Assembly: GCA_014859615.1 (NCBI GenBank)
Contig: JACUTX010000157.1
Location: 1-5,966, forward strand
Direction of reading: 5' to 3'
Origin: Desulfuromonadales bacterium
GTDB taxonomy: Bacteria > Desulfobacterota > Desulfuromonadia > Desulfuromonadales > UBA2294
Length of the DNA stretch: 5,966 nucleotides
Every line of letters starts with the position of its first letter. Within the stretch, counting starts at the first letter, position 1. This document shows positions 1 through 5,966 of the stretch, in pieces. A program made the position numbers and the translations under genes. The notes beneath the pieces are model-generated. The model saw only the letters and a program-made list of their open reading frames with translations. It did no database searches and was not told the origin of the DNA.

Positions 1-2
1 CG

Positions 3-416
3 GCCTCGCTTGCGATTCACTGGCGGGGGCTAATGGATAACCAGATAAAAACGATGCGTGAGTCGGTTTCTACATGCTGGAAACCGATTGCAGCAAAGGG
101 CGGTCTTGAGCTCCACCCTTTCAACGGCGGATTGGAGCTTCGCTGTCCGGGGAGGGACAAGGGGACAGCCATCAATGCAATTCTTGCAGAGAGCGAACCT
201 GAAGAGCCGATTGCATTTCTTGGCGATGATCTCACCGATGAGGACGGGTTTGCGATGCTTAGGGGGAGAGGTCTTGGTGTTCTGGTCAGCAACGAATCGA
301 GAGAGACGTTCGCTGATTTACAGATCAGACCACCGGAAAGTCTGCTCGATTTTCTTTCGATATGGCATGACAAAGCGCCAGCGAGATCGGCTCAAATATC
401 AGGAGAGAGAGCATGA
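3..416 (+). CDS. otsB: Trehalose-6-phosphate phosphatase OtsB, C-terminal part (5' end outside window)
   Basis: This is the C-terminal half of a HAD-superfamily phosphatase that removes phosphate from trehalose 6-phosphate to give trehalose in the cytoplasm. The frame is open to the left edge, and the first visible residues, SLAIHWR, match the family's substrate-region motif (usually LALHYR). The ATG at 33 is therefore internal, and the gene starts upstream of the window. Also visible are the conserved Lys in RDKGTAI (169-171 region), HAD motif IV in FLGDDLTDEDGF (about 217-252) with its metal-binding aspartates, and the typical ending with a SLLDFL segment. About 137 codons are present, against roughly 250-270 in full family members; the nucleophile DxD motif lies outside. 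The stop overlaps the otsA start as ATGA, indicating translational coupling. Family assignment is strong. The catalytic state of the N-terminal half cannot be judged. Confidence 0.93.
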   Translation, partial: ASLAIHWRGLMDNQIKTMRESVSTCWKPIAAKGGLELHPFNGGLELRCPGRDKGTAINAILAESEPEEPIAFLGDDLTDEDGFAMLRGRGLGVLVSNESRETFADLQIRPPESLLDFLSIWHDKAPARSAQISGERA

Positions 417-1864
417 ATCAGCAGCTGATCGTTGTATCGAACCGGCTTCCGATTACGATCGACCAGGATGGTGATGAGTGGCAGATTAAGCCGGCGTCGG
501 GTGGATTGGTGACTGCGCTTGATCCGTTGATGAGACAGAATCACGGGACCTGGATCGGCTGGCCGGGCTGCGGTCCTGAAGCGCCGTTCGATGATCTCGC
601 CAACCGTTTTTCGGCAGAGCACGGTTACCGGATCAAGGCGGTCCCGCTGAGCGAAATCGAAGTCGAAAAATATTATCGCGGCTTTTCGAACGAGGCGCTC
701 TGGCCGCTGTTTCATGACCTGCTCGGCAATTGTAATTTTAATCTCGAAAATTACCGTAGCTACGATATTGTCAATCGTCGTTTTGCAGAGGTAGCCGCCG
801 AAGCGAGTCAAGCCAATGATATCATCTGGTTTCATGACTATCAGTTAATGTTGAGCGGCTACTACCTGCGTCAGATTCACCCCGACAGAAGACTCGCTTT
901 TTTTCTGCATATCCCTTTCCCTTCGCCAGATCTGCTGCGCCGTCTCCCCTGGAGTTATGATCTTCTAAGAGGCTTGTTCGCTTATGATTTAATCGGCTTC
1001 CAGACTCTGCGTGACCACCGCAATTTCATCCATTGTGTTACGTCGTTTATTGAGGGGGTGGACGTTGTGAGTCGTCAGAGCAGACTGACTCTGCTGCGCT
1101 ACGGCGGGCGTTATATAAAAGTGGGGAATTTTCCGATCAGCATCGATTTTAAACGTTTCTCTCAGGATGCCGGCACTGATGAAGTCGCAAAAGCCGCCCG
1201 GGATCTGAACGAAAGCTACGGACAGCGGCAGTTATTTCTCGGCATTGATCGTCTTGATTATACCAAGGGGATTCCTGACCGGTTTTTCGCCTTCGAGCGC
1301 GCCCTCGAAAAATATCCGCAGATGCACCAGAAGGCAAGTCTGTTGCAGGTTGTTGTGCCGAGCCGGACCATGGTCCCGGATTACATCGATCTGAAAAGTC
1401 AGCTCGAACAACTCGCCGGGCATATTAACGGGCGTTTTTCGGAACATGGTTGGGTTCCGTTACATTACCACTATCGAAGTCTTGATTCTATTCAGCTCCT
1501 CGCTCATTACAGGGCTGCGAAAATAGCTCTGGTCACCCCGTTGCGAGACGGCATGAACCTGGTAGCAAAAGAGTTTTGTGCCTGCACAAACGATAATCAA
1601 GGGATCCTTATTCTGAGTAAATTCGCCGGGGCTGCCGATCAGCTGGGGAAATATGCTCTGCTGGTCAACCCCTATGACATTGAAAAGACTGCTGATACAA
1701 TTTATCAGGCCTTCTGCATGTCGGAATCCGAACAGTTTTGGCGTATGACGGCGTTGAGAGGTCAGATCCGGCGCAATGATGTCCACTTGTGGCTTAAAAC
1801 TTTTATCACTGCATTGAACAAGGATGCAGAAGAATCAAAGAGCTTCCTGACTGACAAAAAATGA
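413..1864 (+). CDS. otsA: Trehalose-6-phosphate synthase OtsA (GT20)
   Basis: This cytoplasmic retaining glycosyltransferase of family GT20 transfers glucose from UDP-glucose to glucose 6-phosphate, forming trehalose 6-phosphate for OtsB. At 483 residues it is full length (E. coli OtsA is about 474). By motif alignment to E. coli OtsA the active-site residues are all present: R11 in VSNRLP, the SGGL glycine loop (29-32), Y88 and W97 in the YYRGFSNEALWP region, D142 in FHDYQLM, H166 in FLHIPFP, R280 and K285 in DRLDYTKG, R318 in PSRTM, and D379 to E387 in LRDGMNLVAKE. The ATG at 413 is chosen because AGGAGA at 401-406 lies 6 bases before it and the LIVVSNR strand begins at residue 5, as in homologues. 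It overlaps the otsB stop. A glucosylglycerol-phosphate synthase is a related alternative, but the adjacent otsB makes OtsA much likelier. Confidence 0.97.
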   Translation: MNQQLIVVSNRLPITIDQDGDEWQIKPASGGLVTALDPLMRQNHGTWIGWPGCGPEAPFDDLANRFSAEHGYRIKAVPLSEIEVEKYYRGFSNEALWPLFHDLLGNCNFNLENYRSYDIVNRRFAEVAAEASQANDIIWFHDYQLMLSGYYLRQIHPDRRLAFFLHIPFPSPDLLRRLPWSYDLLRGLFAYDLIGFQTLRDHRNFIHCVTSFIEGVDVVSRQSRLTLLRYGGRYIKVGNFPISIDFKRFSQDAGTDEVAKAARDLNESYGQRQLFLGIDRLDYTKGIPDRFFAFERALEKYPQMHQKASLLQVVVPSRTMVPDYIDLKSQLEQLAGHINGRFSEHGWVPLHYHYRSLDSIQLLAHYRAAKIALVTPLRDGMNLVAKEFCACTNDNQGILILSKFAGAADQLGKYALLVNPYDIEKTADTIYQAFCMSESEQFWRMTALRGQIRRNDVHLWLKTFITALNKDAEESKSFLTDKK

Positions 1865-1911
1865 GTGGCAAAAAAAAGGAGCTCTGATTCTCACTGCCGG
1901 AGTTAGGCAAT

Positions 1912-2682
1912 ATGATTATTACACCGAAAAAATTCGATGCCGTCCTCTTTGATCTGGATGGCGTACTGACTCTGACCATGAAGGTTCATGCCTCAGCCTG
2001 GAAAGAGATGTTTGATCTCTACCTGCAGACGCGATCGACTGCGAATGGTGAAAAATATCAGCCGTTTGAGATTGTTACGGACTACAGATCGTATGTGGAT
2101 GGCAGGTTGCGCTACGATGGCGTGCGGGCTTTTCTGGCCTCGCGCAACATCTCTTTGCCGGAGGGGGCCCCCGAAGATCCCCCTTCACAGGAGACGATCT
2201 GCGGTCTCGGCAATCGCAAAGATCTGCTGGTGCAAAAGATTATCGCCACCAAGGGAGTTGACGTTCTTGAAGGGTCTGTAGCGGTTGTGCGGCAGGTCCG
2301 CGCTCTTCAAATGAAAACAGCAGTCGTTTCGGCCAGTAAAAACTGTGCAGCAATCCTGCAGGCAGCTGGCATCAGGGAGTTGTTTGATTGTACTGTTGAC
2401 GGAACGGTCGCCGAACGGTTTAAGCTCTCTGGCAAACCGGCTCCCGACACGTTTTTGGCGGCAGCAAAAGAGCTCGATATCGTACCAAAACGGGCGGTCG
2501 TTGTCGAGGATTCCGTTTCAGGTGTCCAGGCGGGGCGGGCCGGAGGTTTCGGCCTGATTATCGGTATTGATCATCATGGCGACAAGCGGCCTCTGCTCGA
2601 AAATGGCGCCGATGTTGTTGTTGAAGATCTTGCAGAAATTTTGAGGGCTGATTTTCGTGCCGAGAGGGGAAAACAGGGATGA
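1912..2682 (+). CDS. pgmB: Beta-phosphoglucomutase-type HAD protein, partner of GH65 phosphorylase
   Basis: The predicted role is interconversion of beta-glucose 1-phosphate and glucose 6-phosphate in the cytoplasm, consuming the product of the downstream GH65 enzyme. The HAD motifs are complete: FDLDGVLT with nucleophile D14 and acid/base D16, H26 in the following helix, S140 in VVSAS, K175 in GKPAPD, and E199-D200 in VVEDSVSGVQAG. The cap carries a DYRSYVDG...RYDGVRAFLASR block (about 57-78) that I associate with the GH65-linked branch. At 256 residues it is longer than the 221-residue Lactococcus lactis enzyme. L21 stands where that enzyme has an Asp (D15), a position that I believe varies in this branch. 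The start is fixed by an in-frame TGA at 1885-1887 and by GGAG at 1899-1902, 9 bases before the ATG. The stop overlaps the GH65 start as ATGA. Assignment to family is firm; the exact substrate is inferred from context. Confidence 0.9.
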   Translation: MIITPKKFDAVLFDLDGVLTLTMKVHASAWKEMFDLYLQTRSTANGEKYQPFEIVTDYRSYVDGRLRYDGVRAFLASRNISLPEGAPEDPPSQETICGLGNRKDLLVQKIIATKGVDVLEGSVAVVRQVRALQMKTAVVSASKNCAAILQAAGIRELFDCTVDGTVAERFKLSGKPAPDTFLAAAKELDIVPKRAVVVEDSVSGVQAGRAGGFGLIIGIDHHGDKRPLLENGADVVVEDLAEILRADFRAERGKQG

Positions 2683-4943
2683 TCCGTCATAAGACTTTAA
2701 ATCCGCCACTCCATGTCTATCCAATTGATGAATGGAGAATCATTGAGACGCAGTTCTATCCCCGTTTTCTCTCTCACTCCGAGACGCTTTTTTCCGTCGG
2801 CAACGGCTATCTTGGCATGCGCGGCAACCACGATGAAGGGATCCCGCACAGCCAGACCGGCACTTTTATCAACGGCTTTCATGAGACCTGGCCGCTCGTT
2901 TATAGCGAAAGAGCTTTCGGCTTTGCCAAAACCGGGCAGACGATGTTGAATGTCGCCGATGCCAAAATCTTTAAACTTTATATCGATGACGAACCTTTTT
3001 ACCTGCCGACGGCAAGCCTTCAACTGTATGAACGAATCCTGGATATGCAGAAAGGAGTGCTGGAGAGACGGATTCTCTGGGAGACAGCTGCGGGGAAACA
3101 GGTTCTGATTGAGTCGAAACGTCTGGTTTCACTGCAACACCGGCACGCTGCGGTCATCAGTTATCAGCTGACCATTTTGAATGCGGACGCACCGGTGATC
3201 ATCTCTTCGGAAGTGGTCGGTAATCAGAGGAATCAGTCCGGCCTGGTTGACCCCCGACAGGCGAAAGGGTTCGATTATCAAGTTCTGGAATCGCAAGATC
3301 ATTATGCGGACAAAATGCGCTTGATGTTAACGCATCGTGCCCGCAACAGCGGCATGACAGTCGCCTGTGGCGTTGATCACCTGATCGAATCCGAAGCGGA
3401 TTACAGTGTCAAAAGCAGCTGTGATGGTGATAACGGAAGAGTTATCTTTTCCGTCAATGCAAAAAAGAAGAAAACCATCCAGATTTTTAAATTCATCACC
3501 TATCACTCTTCCAGGCATGCATTAGCATCCGAATTGGCAACGCGGGGAGAATGGACTCTTGACCGGCTGGTATCTCAGGGGTTCGATTCTCTGGCCGACG
3601 GTCAGCAGCAATACATGGATGATTTCTGGCGACGCAGTGACATTTTTATCCGCGGCAATGCCGTCTCAGAAGGGCGTCATAAACGTGAAATTCAGCAGTC
3701 GATGCGTTGGAATCTGTTCCAGATCCTGCAAGCCTCCGGGCGGGCCGAGGGGACCGGGATTCCGGCCAAGGGGTTGACCGGACAGACTTACGAAGGGCAT
3801 TATTTTTGGGATACCGAAATTTATGTCATGCCGTTTCTTATTTATACCGCGCCGGAGATTGCCAGAAATCTGCTCCGCTTTCGGTATTCAATGCTCGGCC
3901 GGGCGCGTGAACGGGCCCGGGAACTGAATCTGAAAGGGGCTCTTTACCCCTGGCGGACCATTAATGGCGAAGAGGCCTCGGCCTATTATGCTGCCGGTAC
4001 AGCCCAGTTCCATATCAATGCTGATATCATGTATGCCTTGAAGAAATATGTCGATATCACCGATGACAAGGCGTTGCTGTACAACGAAGGGGCAGAGATG
4101 CTGGTTGAAACAGCACGGATGTGGGAGGATCTCGGGTTTTACTCAGACAAAAAGGGTGGCATGTTCTGTATCCACGGTGTGACCGGCCCTGACGAATATA
4201 CGACGGTGGTCAACAATAATGCTTATACCAACCTGATGGCCCGCGAAAATCTGTGGTTTGCCGTTAAAACGGTACAGGAACTGCGTGAATCCTATCCGGA
4301 CTATTATGAAACCCTGCAGCATCAAACCGGTCTGCGCTCAGAAGAGATTGAGGCGTGGCAGAATGCAGCGGACAAGATGTATATCCCTTTTGACGAGAGT
4401 CTCGGCATCCATCCGCAGGATGAGGATTTTCTTGACCTTGAAAAATGGGATGTCAAGAACACTCCGAGAGACCGGTTCCCTTTATTGCTCAACTATCACC
4501 CGCTGGTCATCTACCGTCACCAGGTGATTAAACAGGCTGATGTTGTGCTGGCCACTCTGCTGCTTGACCATATCTTTTCTGCGGAAGAAAAAAGACGCAA
4601 CTTCGAATATTATGATCCTTTGACAACCGGAGATTCTTCGCTCTCTGCCTGTATACAGAGTATTGTCGCCATTGAGATTGGCGAAACAAAGAAGGCGATG
4701 GAGTATGCTCGCTTTGCCGTGCTCATGGATCTGGCCGATATCGGTGGAAATATGGCTGATGGCTGTCATGTCGCATCGATGGGAGGGACCTGGATGATCG
4801 GCGTTTACGGTTTTGCCGGTATGCGTGATCATGATGGACGGATCAGTTTGACCCGAAGCTCCCCGATCCGGTTGAAGAGCTCCTTTTTCCATTGCAGATT
4901 CGCGGCAAGAGATTACTGGTCAATATATCGCAGGAGGAAGTGA
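2679..4943 (+). CDS. GH65 disaccharide phosphorylase (trehalose/kojibiose-phosphorylase-like), C-terminus frameshifted
   Basis: GH65 enzymes are cytoplasmic inverting phosphorylases (some members are hydrolases) that split alpha-linked glucose disaccharides with phosphate into beta-glucose 1-phosphate and glucose. The sequence shows the N-terminal beta-sandwich (about 1-275, with SVGNGYLGMRGN at 39-50), a linker helix, and the (alpha/alpha)6 barrel with FWDTEIY (376-382), the general acid E506 in TGPDEY, and KQADVV (618-623) and TTGDSSLS (649-656), which shape the phosphate site. The segment at 420-450 (YPWRTINGEE, GTAQFHINADI) lacks the EIHRNG-type pattern I associate with maltose phosphorylases, so a trehalose- or kojibiose-type enzyme is favoured; neighbouring otsBA supports trehalose. 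After S723 the frame leaves the conserved C-terminal domain and reads 31 unrelated residues. The start is the ATG overlapping the pgmB stop, preceded by a GAGGGGA purine run. Family is certain, specificity is not, and the encoded 754-residue product may be misfolded. Confidence 0.9.
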   Translation: MIRHKTLNPPLHVYPIDEWRIIETQFYPRFLSHSETLFSVGNGYLGMRGNHDEGIPHSQTGTFINGFHETWPLVYSERAFGFAKTGQTMLNVADAKIFKLYIDDEPFYLPTASLQLYERILDMQKGVLERRILWETAAGKQVLIESKRLVSLQHRHAAVISYQLTILNADAPVIISSEVVGNQRNQSGLVDPRQAKGFDYQVLESQDHYADKMRLMLTHRARNSGMTVACGVDHLIESEADYSVKSSCDGDNGRVIFSVNAKKKKTIQIFKFITYHSSRHALASELATRGEWTLDRLVSQGFDSLADGQQQYMDDFWRRSDIFIRGNAVSEGRHKREIQQSMRWNLFQILQASGRAEGTGIPAKGLTGQTYEGHYFWDTEIYVMPFLIYTAPEIARNLLRFRYSMLGRARERARELNLKGALYPWRTINGEEASAYYAAGTAQFHINADIMYALKKYVDITDDKALLYNEGAEMLVETARMWEDLGFYSDKKGGMFCIHGVTGPDEYTTVVNNNAYTNLMARENLWFAVKTVQELRESYPDYYETLQHQTGLRSEEIEAWQNAADKMYIPFDESLGIHPQDEDFLDLEKWDVKNTPRDRFPLLLNYHPLVIYRHQVIKQADVVLATLLLDHIFSAEEKRRNFEYYDPLTTGDSSLSACIQSIVAIEIGETKKAMEYARFAVLMDLADIGGNMADGCHVASMGGTWMIGVYGFAGMRDHDGRISLTRSSPIRLKSSFFHCRFAARDYWSIYRRRK

Positions 4944-5059
4944 CTTATCTTCTGGAATCGGGAGGTGAACTTGAGATCGCGCACCGCAATGAGAGCCTGA
5001 CTCTTAAACAGGGGGAAGCGGTCAGCCGCAGGAGCAAAGAGCCGACGGCCCAGAAATAA
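4847..5059 (+). pseudogene. Displaced C-terminal domain of the GH65 phosphorylase (-1 frame)
   Basis: In the frame one base back from the GH65 ORF, 70 codons beginning FDPKLPDPVEELLFPLQIRG run to a TAA at 5057-5059. They read as the small C-terminal beta domain of GH65 enzymes, which normally follows the DGRISF motif directly. The main frame reads GAT GGA CGG ATC AGT TTG ACC; adding one T to the TTT at 4847-4849 gives AGT TTT GAC CCG and restores a continuous 793-residue protein, a usual length for the family. The segment has no start codon or ribosome-binding site of its own, and its frame is closed by TGA at 4832-4834, so it is the detached end of the gene rather than a separate one. Whether the lesion is biological or a sequencing error cannot be decided here. 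Confidence 0.88.
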
Positions 5060-5106
5060 ATCAAGGGGTTGCGCGGCGAAAAATGTTTGAGGTTTGAAAA
5101 TCTTTA

Positions 5107-5355
5107 AAGGCGTCTCTCGCAGGGCACGCAGAGAAAGGCAAAGGCATCGGTATGCTTCTTTAAGGTTTCCTCTGTGATCTGGTTTGAGTGCAGCGAACGG
5201 GCGAGAGAAACTTTAAGGGCTTGTCTCACGCAAGAGGCTTTTAAATTGTCATTCCCGAAACGATTCTGATCGGGAATCCAGATTTTGTATGAGCGCAAGG
5301 CACTGATCCCCGATAGGGTCATTCGGGGATGACAGTTTAAAGGCAAGGCGTCTCT
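5107..5355. repeat. Direct repeat AAGGCGTCTCT bounding the intergenic island
   Basis: The 11-mer AAGGCGTCTCT occurs exactly at 5107-5117 and 5345-5355. Each copy is accompanied by TTTAAAGGC (5103-5111 and 5336-5344), but the second copy carries an extra AAGGC. The 227 bases between them contain the hairpin repeat. The inner ends show no matching terminal inverted repeats, so this is not a recognisable insertion sequence. Confidence 0.55.
5237..5344. repeat. Composite palindromic intergenic repeat with two hairpins (REP/MITE-like)
   Basis: The outer arms at 5237-5258 and 5323-5344 are inverted copies that match at 19 of 22 positions, with all three differences being T/C transitions. Each arm is also half of its own hairpin: ATTCCCGA (5251-5258) pairs with TCGGGAAT (5270-5277) across 11 bases, and ATCCCCGA (5306-5313) pairs with TCGGGGAT (5323-5330) across 9 bases. 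The GTCATTCCCGA...TCGGGAATCCAG pattern resembles dispersed extragenic palindromes known from many Proteobacteria. Family membership is from memory of the motif; the pairing is seen directly. It could act as a transcript-end stabiliser or attenuator, or be a mobile non-autonomous repeat. Confidence 0.8.
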
Positions 5356-5382
5356 TTAAAACATTTTGTGACAGGCTGCGAT

Positions 5383-5966
5383 ATGAACTTTTTGTCGGAC
5401 AATATACTGGTCTATGACATCGGTGGCACGAAGCTGCGCGGTGCGATTTACTCACTTCGAACCAAAGCGATCACGGCCAAAGTTGTCAAACCGACTCCGA
5501 ATCGAATTTTATGTCCGACATTGTCGGCTGAGGAACTTTACACGCAGACCTTAAACTGTATTCGTACAATCAGTAACGAATTGCTGAAGCATGAACCGGT
5601 CAGCGCCGTCACAGTTGCTTTTCCCGGGCCTGTTGATCGGCAGGGGCGGGTTATCGCTGCACCGGGTATCTGGGGGCGCAACCCGTCAGGGCCGATTGAT
5701 ATGCTGGCCGATCTTCAGACAATCTGGCCGCAGATGCCTGTTCACATTGCTAACGATCTGACGGCGGCCGGTTACAGATATCTGGAAAGGAAAACAGAGA
5801 GTTTCTGTATTCTGACGGTCAGTACCGGAATCGGCAGTAAAATTTTCATCAAAGGGGAGCCACAACTCGGAGCCGACGGTACGGGGGGGGAAATAGGGCA
5901 CGCCAAAGTCCTGCTGGCCGAAGACGCACCGCTCTGTGATTGTGGAGAGCCGGGACATCTTCAGGC
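5383..5966 (+). CDS. ROK-family sugar kinase, N-terminal part (3' end outside window), probable glucokinase
   Basis: ROK kinases phosphorylate hexoses with ATP in the cytoplasm; here the likely role is glucose to glucose 6-phosphate. About 194 complete codons are visible of a family length near 300. The motifs in order are the phosphate-binding DIGGTKLRGA (12-21), VAFPGPVD (78-85), the catalytic-base region with N124-D125 in HIANDLTAAG, the second ATP loop STGIGSKIF (147-155), GADGTGGEIGH (163-173), and the ROK zinc region CDCGEPGH (185-192). The third cysteine of the usual CxCGxxGC is His192. There is no N-terminal helix-turn-helix, so it is a kinase rather than a NagC/XylR-type repressor. 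The ATG at 5383 places DxGGTK at residue 12, as usual; the ribosome-binding site is weak (ACAGG at 5371-5375), and the in-frame GTG at 5368 is a less likely start. Glucose specificity is inferred from the neighbouring phosphorylase; other hexoses or amino sugars are possible. Confidence 0.88.
   Translation, partial: MNFLSDNILVYDIGGTKLRGAIYSLRTKAITAKVVKPTPNRILCPTLSAEELYTQTLNCIRTISNELLKHEPVSAVTVAFPGPVDRQGRVIAAPGIWGRNPSGPIDMLADLQTIWPQMPVHIANDLTAAGYRYLERKTESFCILTVSTGIGSKIFIKGEPQLGADGTGGEIGHAKVLLAEDAPLCDCGEPGHLQ

Larger units (their letters stand above)
5060..5382. other. Intergenic repeat-rich gap between the GH65 and ROK genes
   Basis: This 323-base stretch holds no convincing gene. The only sizeable open frame in it is a minus-strand one of 80 codons lying mostly within repeat sequence, and it looks spurious. 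The stretch contains the large imperfect palindrome at 5237-5344, the direct repeats AAGGCGTCTCT (5107-5117 and 5345-5355), and several TTTAAAGG or TTTAAGG cores. No classic GC hairpin plus T-run terminator follows the GH65 stop, and no good sigma-70 promoter is visible before the ROK gene; the best pieces are an ATGACA at 5329-5334 and a TTTAAA at 5355-5360, with poor spacing. Confidence 0.7.

Noticed and set aside
33..416. ATG at 33 as the true start of otsB
   Set aside because: The frame stays open to the left edge and encodes the family motif SLAIHWR just upstream, so the ATG is internal.
392..835. Long minus-strand ORF antisense to otsA
   Set aside because: It is a shadow of the well-supported otsA frame and its translation has no recognisable motifs.
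4842..4856. Programmed -1 ribosomal frameshift in the GH65 gene
   Set aside because: The site ATC AGT TTG ACC has no X XXY YYZ slippery heptamer, and no strong pseudoknot or upstream Shine-Dalgarno-like stimulator is evident. A lost T in a T run is simpler.
5251..5285. Hairpin ATTCCCGA/TCGGGAAT as a rho-independent terminator
   Set aside because: The stem has an 11-base loop, is AT-capped, and is followed by CCAGATTTT rather than an immediate T run. It is better explained as part of the larger palindromic repeat.
5104..5346. Minus-strand 80-codon ORF covering the intergenic gap
   Set aside because: It lies almost wholly in the repeat and palindrome sequence, resembles the spurious peptides produced by such repeats, matches no family I recognise and has no clear ribosome-binding site.
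5329..5360. Sigma-70 promoter for the ROK gene
   Set aside because: ATGACA and TTTAAA are separated by about 20 bases, too far for a good promoter, and both lie in repeat sequence.

Overview
The window is a compact, entirely plus-strand sugar-metabolism locus. It holds the 3' part of otsB (trehalose-6-phosphate phosphatase), a complete otsA (trehalose-6-phosphate synthase), a beta-phosphoglucomutase-type HAD gene (pgmB), a family GH65 disaccharide phosphorylase gene, a 323-base non-coding stretch rich in repeats, and the 5' part of a ROK-family sugar kinase gene that runs off the right edge.

Layout: otsB and otsA overlap by an ATGA (413-416). otsA and pgmB are 47 bases apart. pgmB and the GH65 gene overlap by another ATGA (2679-2682). 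These four genes look like one transcription and translation unit. The ROK gene follows after the repeat-bearing gap and may have its own promoter, although none is convincing.

How the genes fit together (inference from families): OtsA joins UDP-glucose and glucose 6-phosphate into trehalose 6-phosphate, and OtsB dephosphorylates it to trehalose. A GH65 phosphorylase would split an alpha-disaccharide, most plausibly trehalose here, with phosphate into glucose and beta-glucose 1-phosphate. PgmB turns the latter into glucose 6-phosphate, and the ROK kinase could phosphorylate the free glucose. Synthesis and phosphorolytic recycling of trehalose would then sit side by side.

The most notable point is that the GH65 reading frame is broken near its 3' end. 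After codon 723 the conserved C-terminal domain continues in another frame for 70 codons to a stop at 5059. The break is explained by one missing T in a T run at 4847-4849. This is either a real recent mutation or a homopolymer error in the assembly.

Organism: the proteins are clearly bacterial. The hairpin repeat with ATTCCCGA/TCGGGAAT and ATCCCCGA/TCGGGGAT arms resembles dispersed intergenic repeats common in Proteobacteria, including Geobacter/Desulfuromonas relatives. A member of that group is a plausible but unproven guess. Apart from the frameshift and the repeat island, the region looks like ordinary metabolic sequence; I see no defence system, CRISPR array, RNA gene or insertion-sequence transposase.
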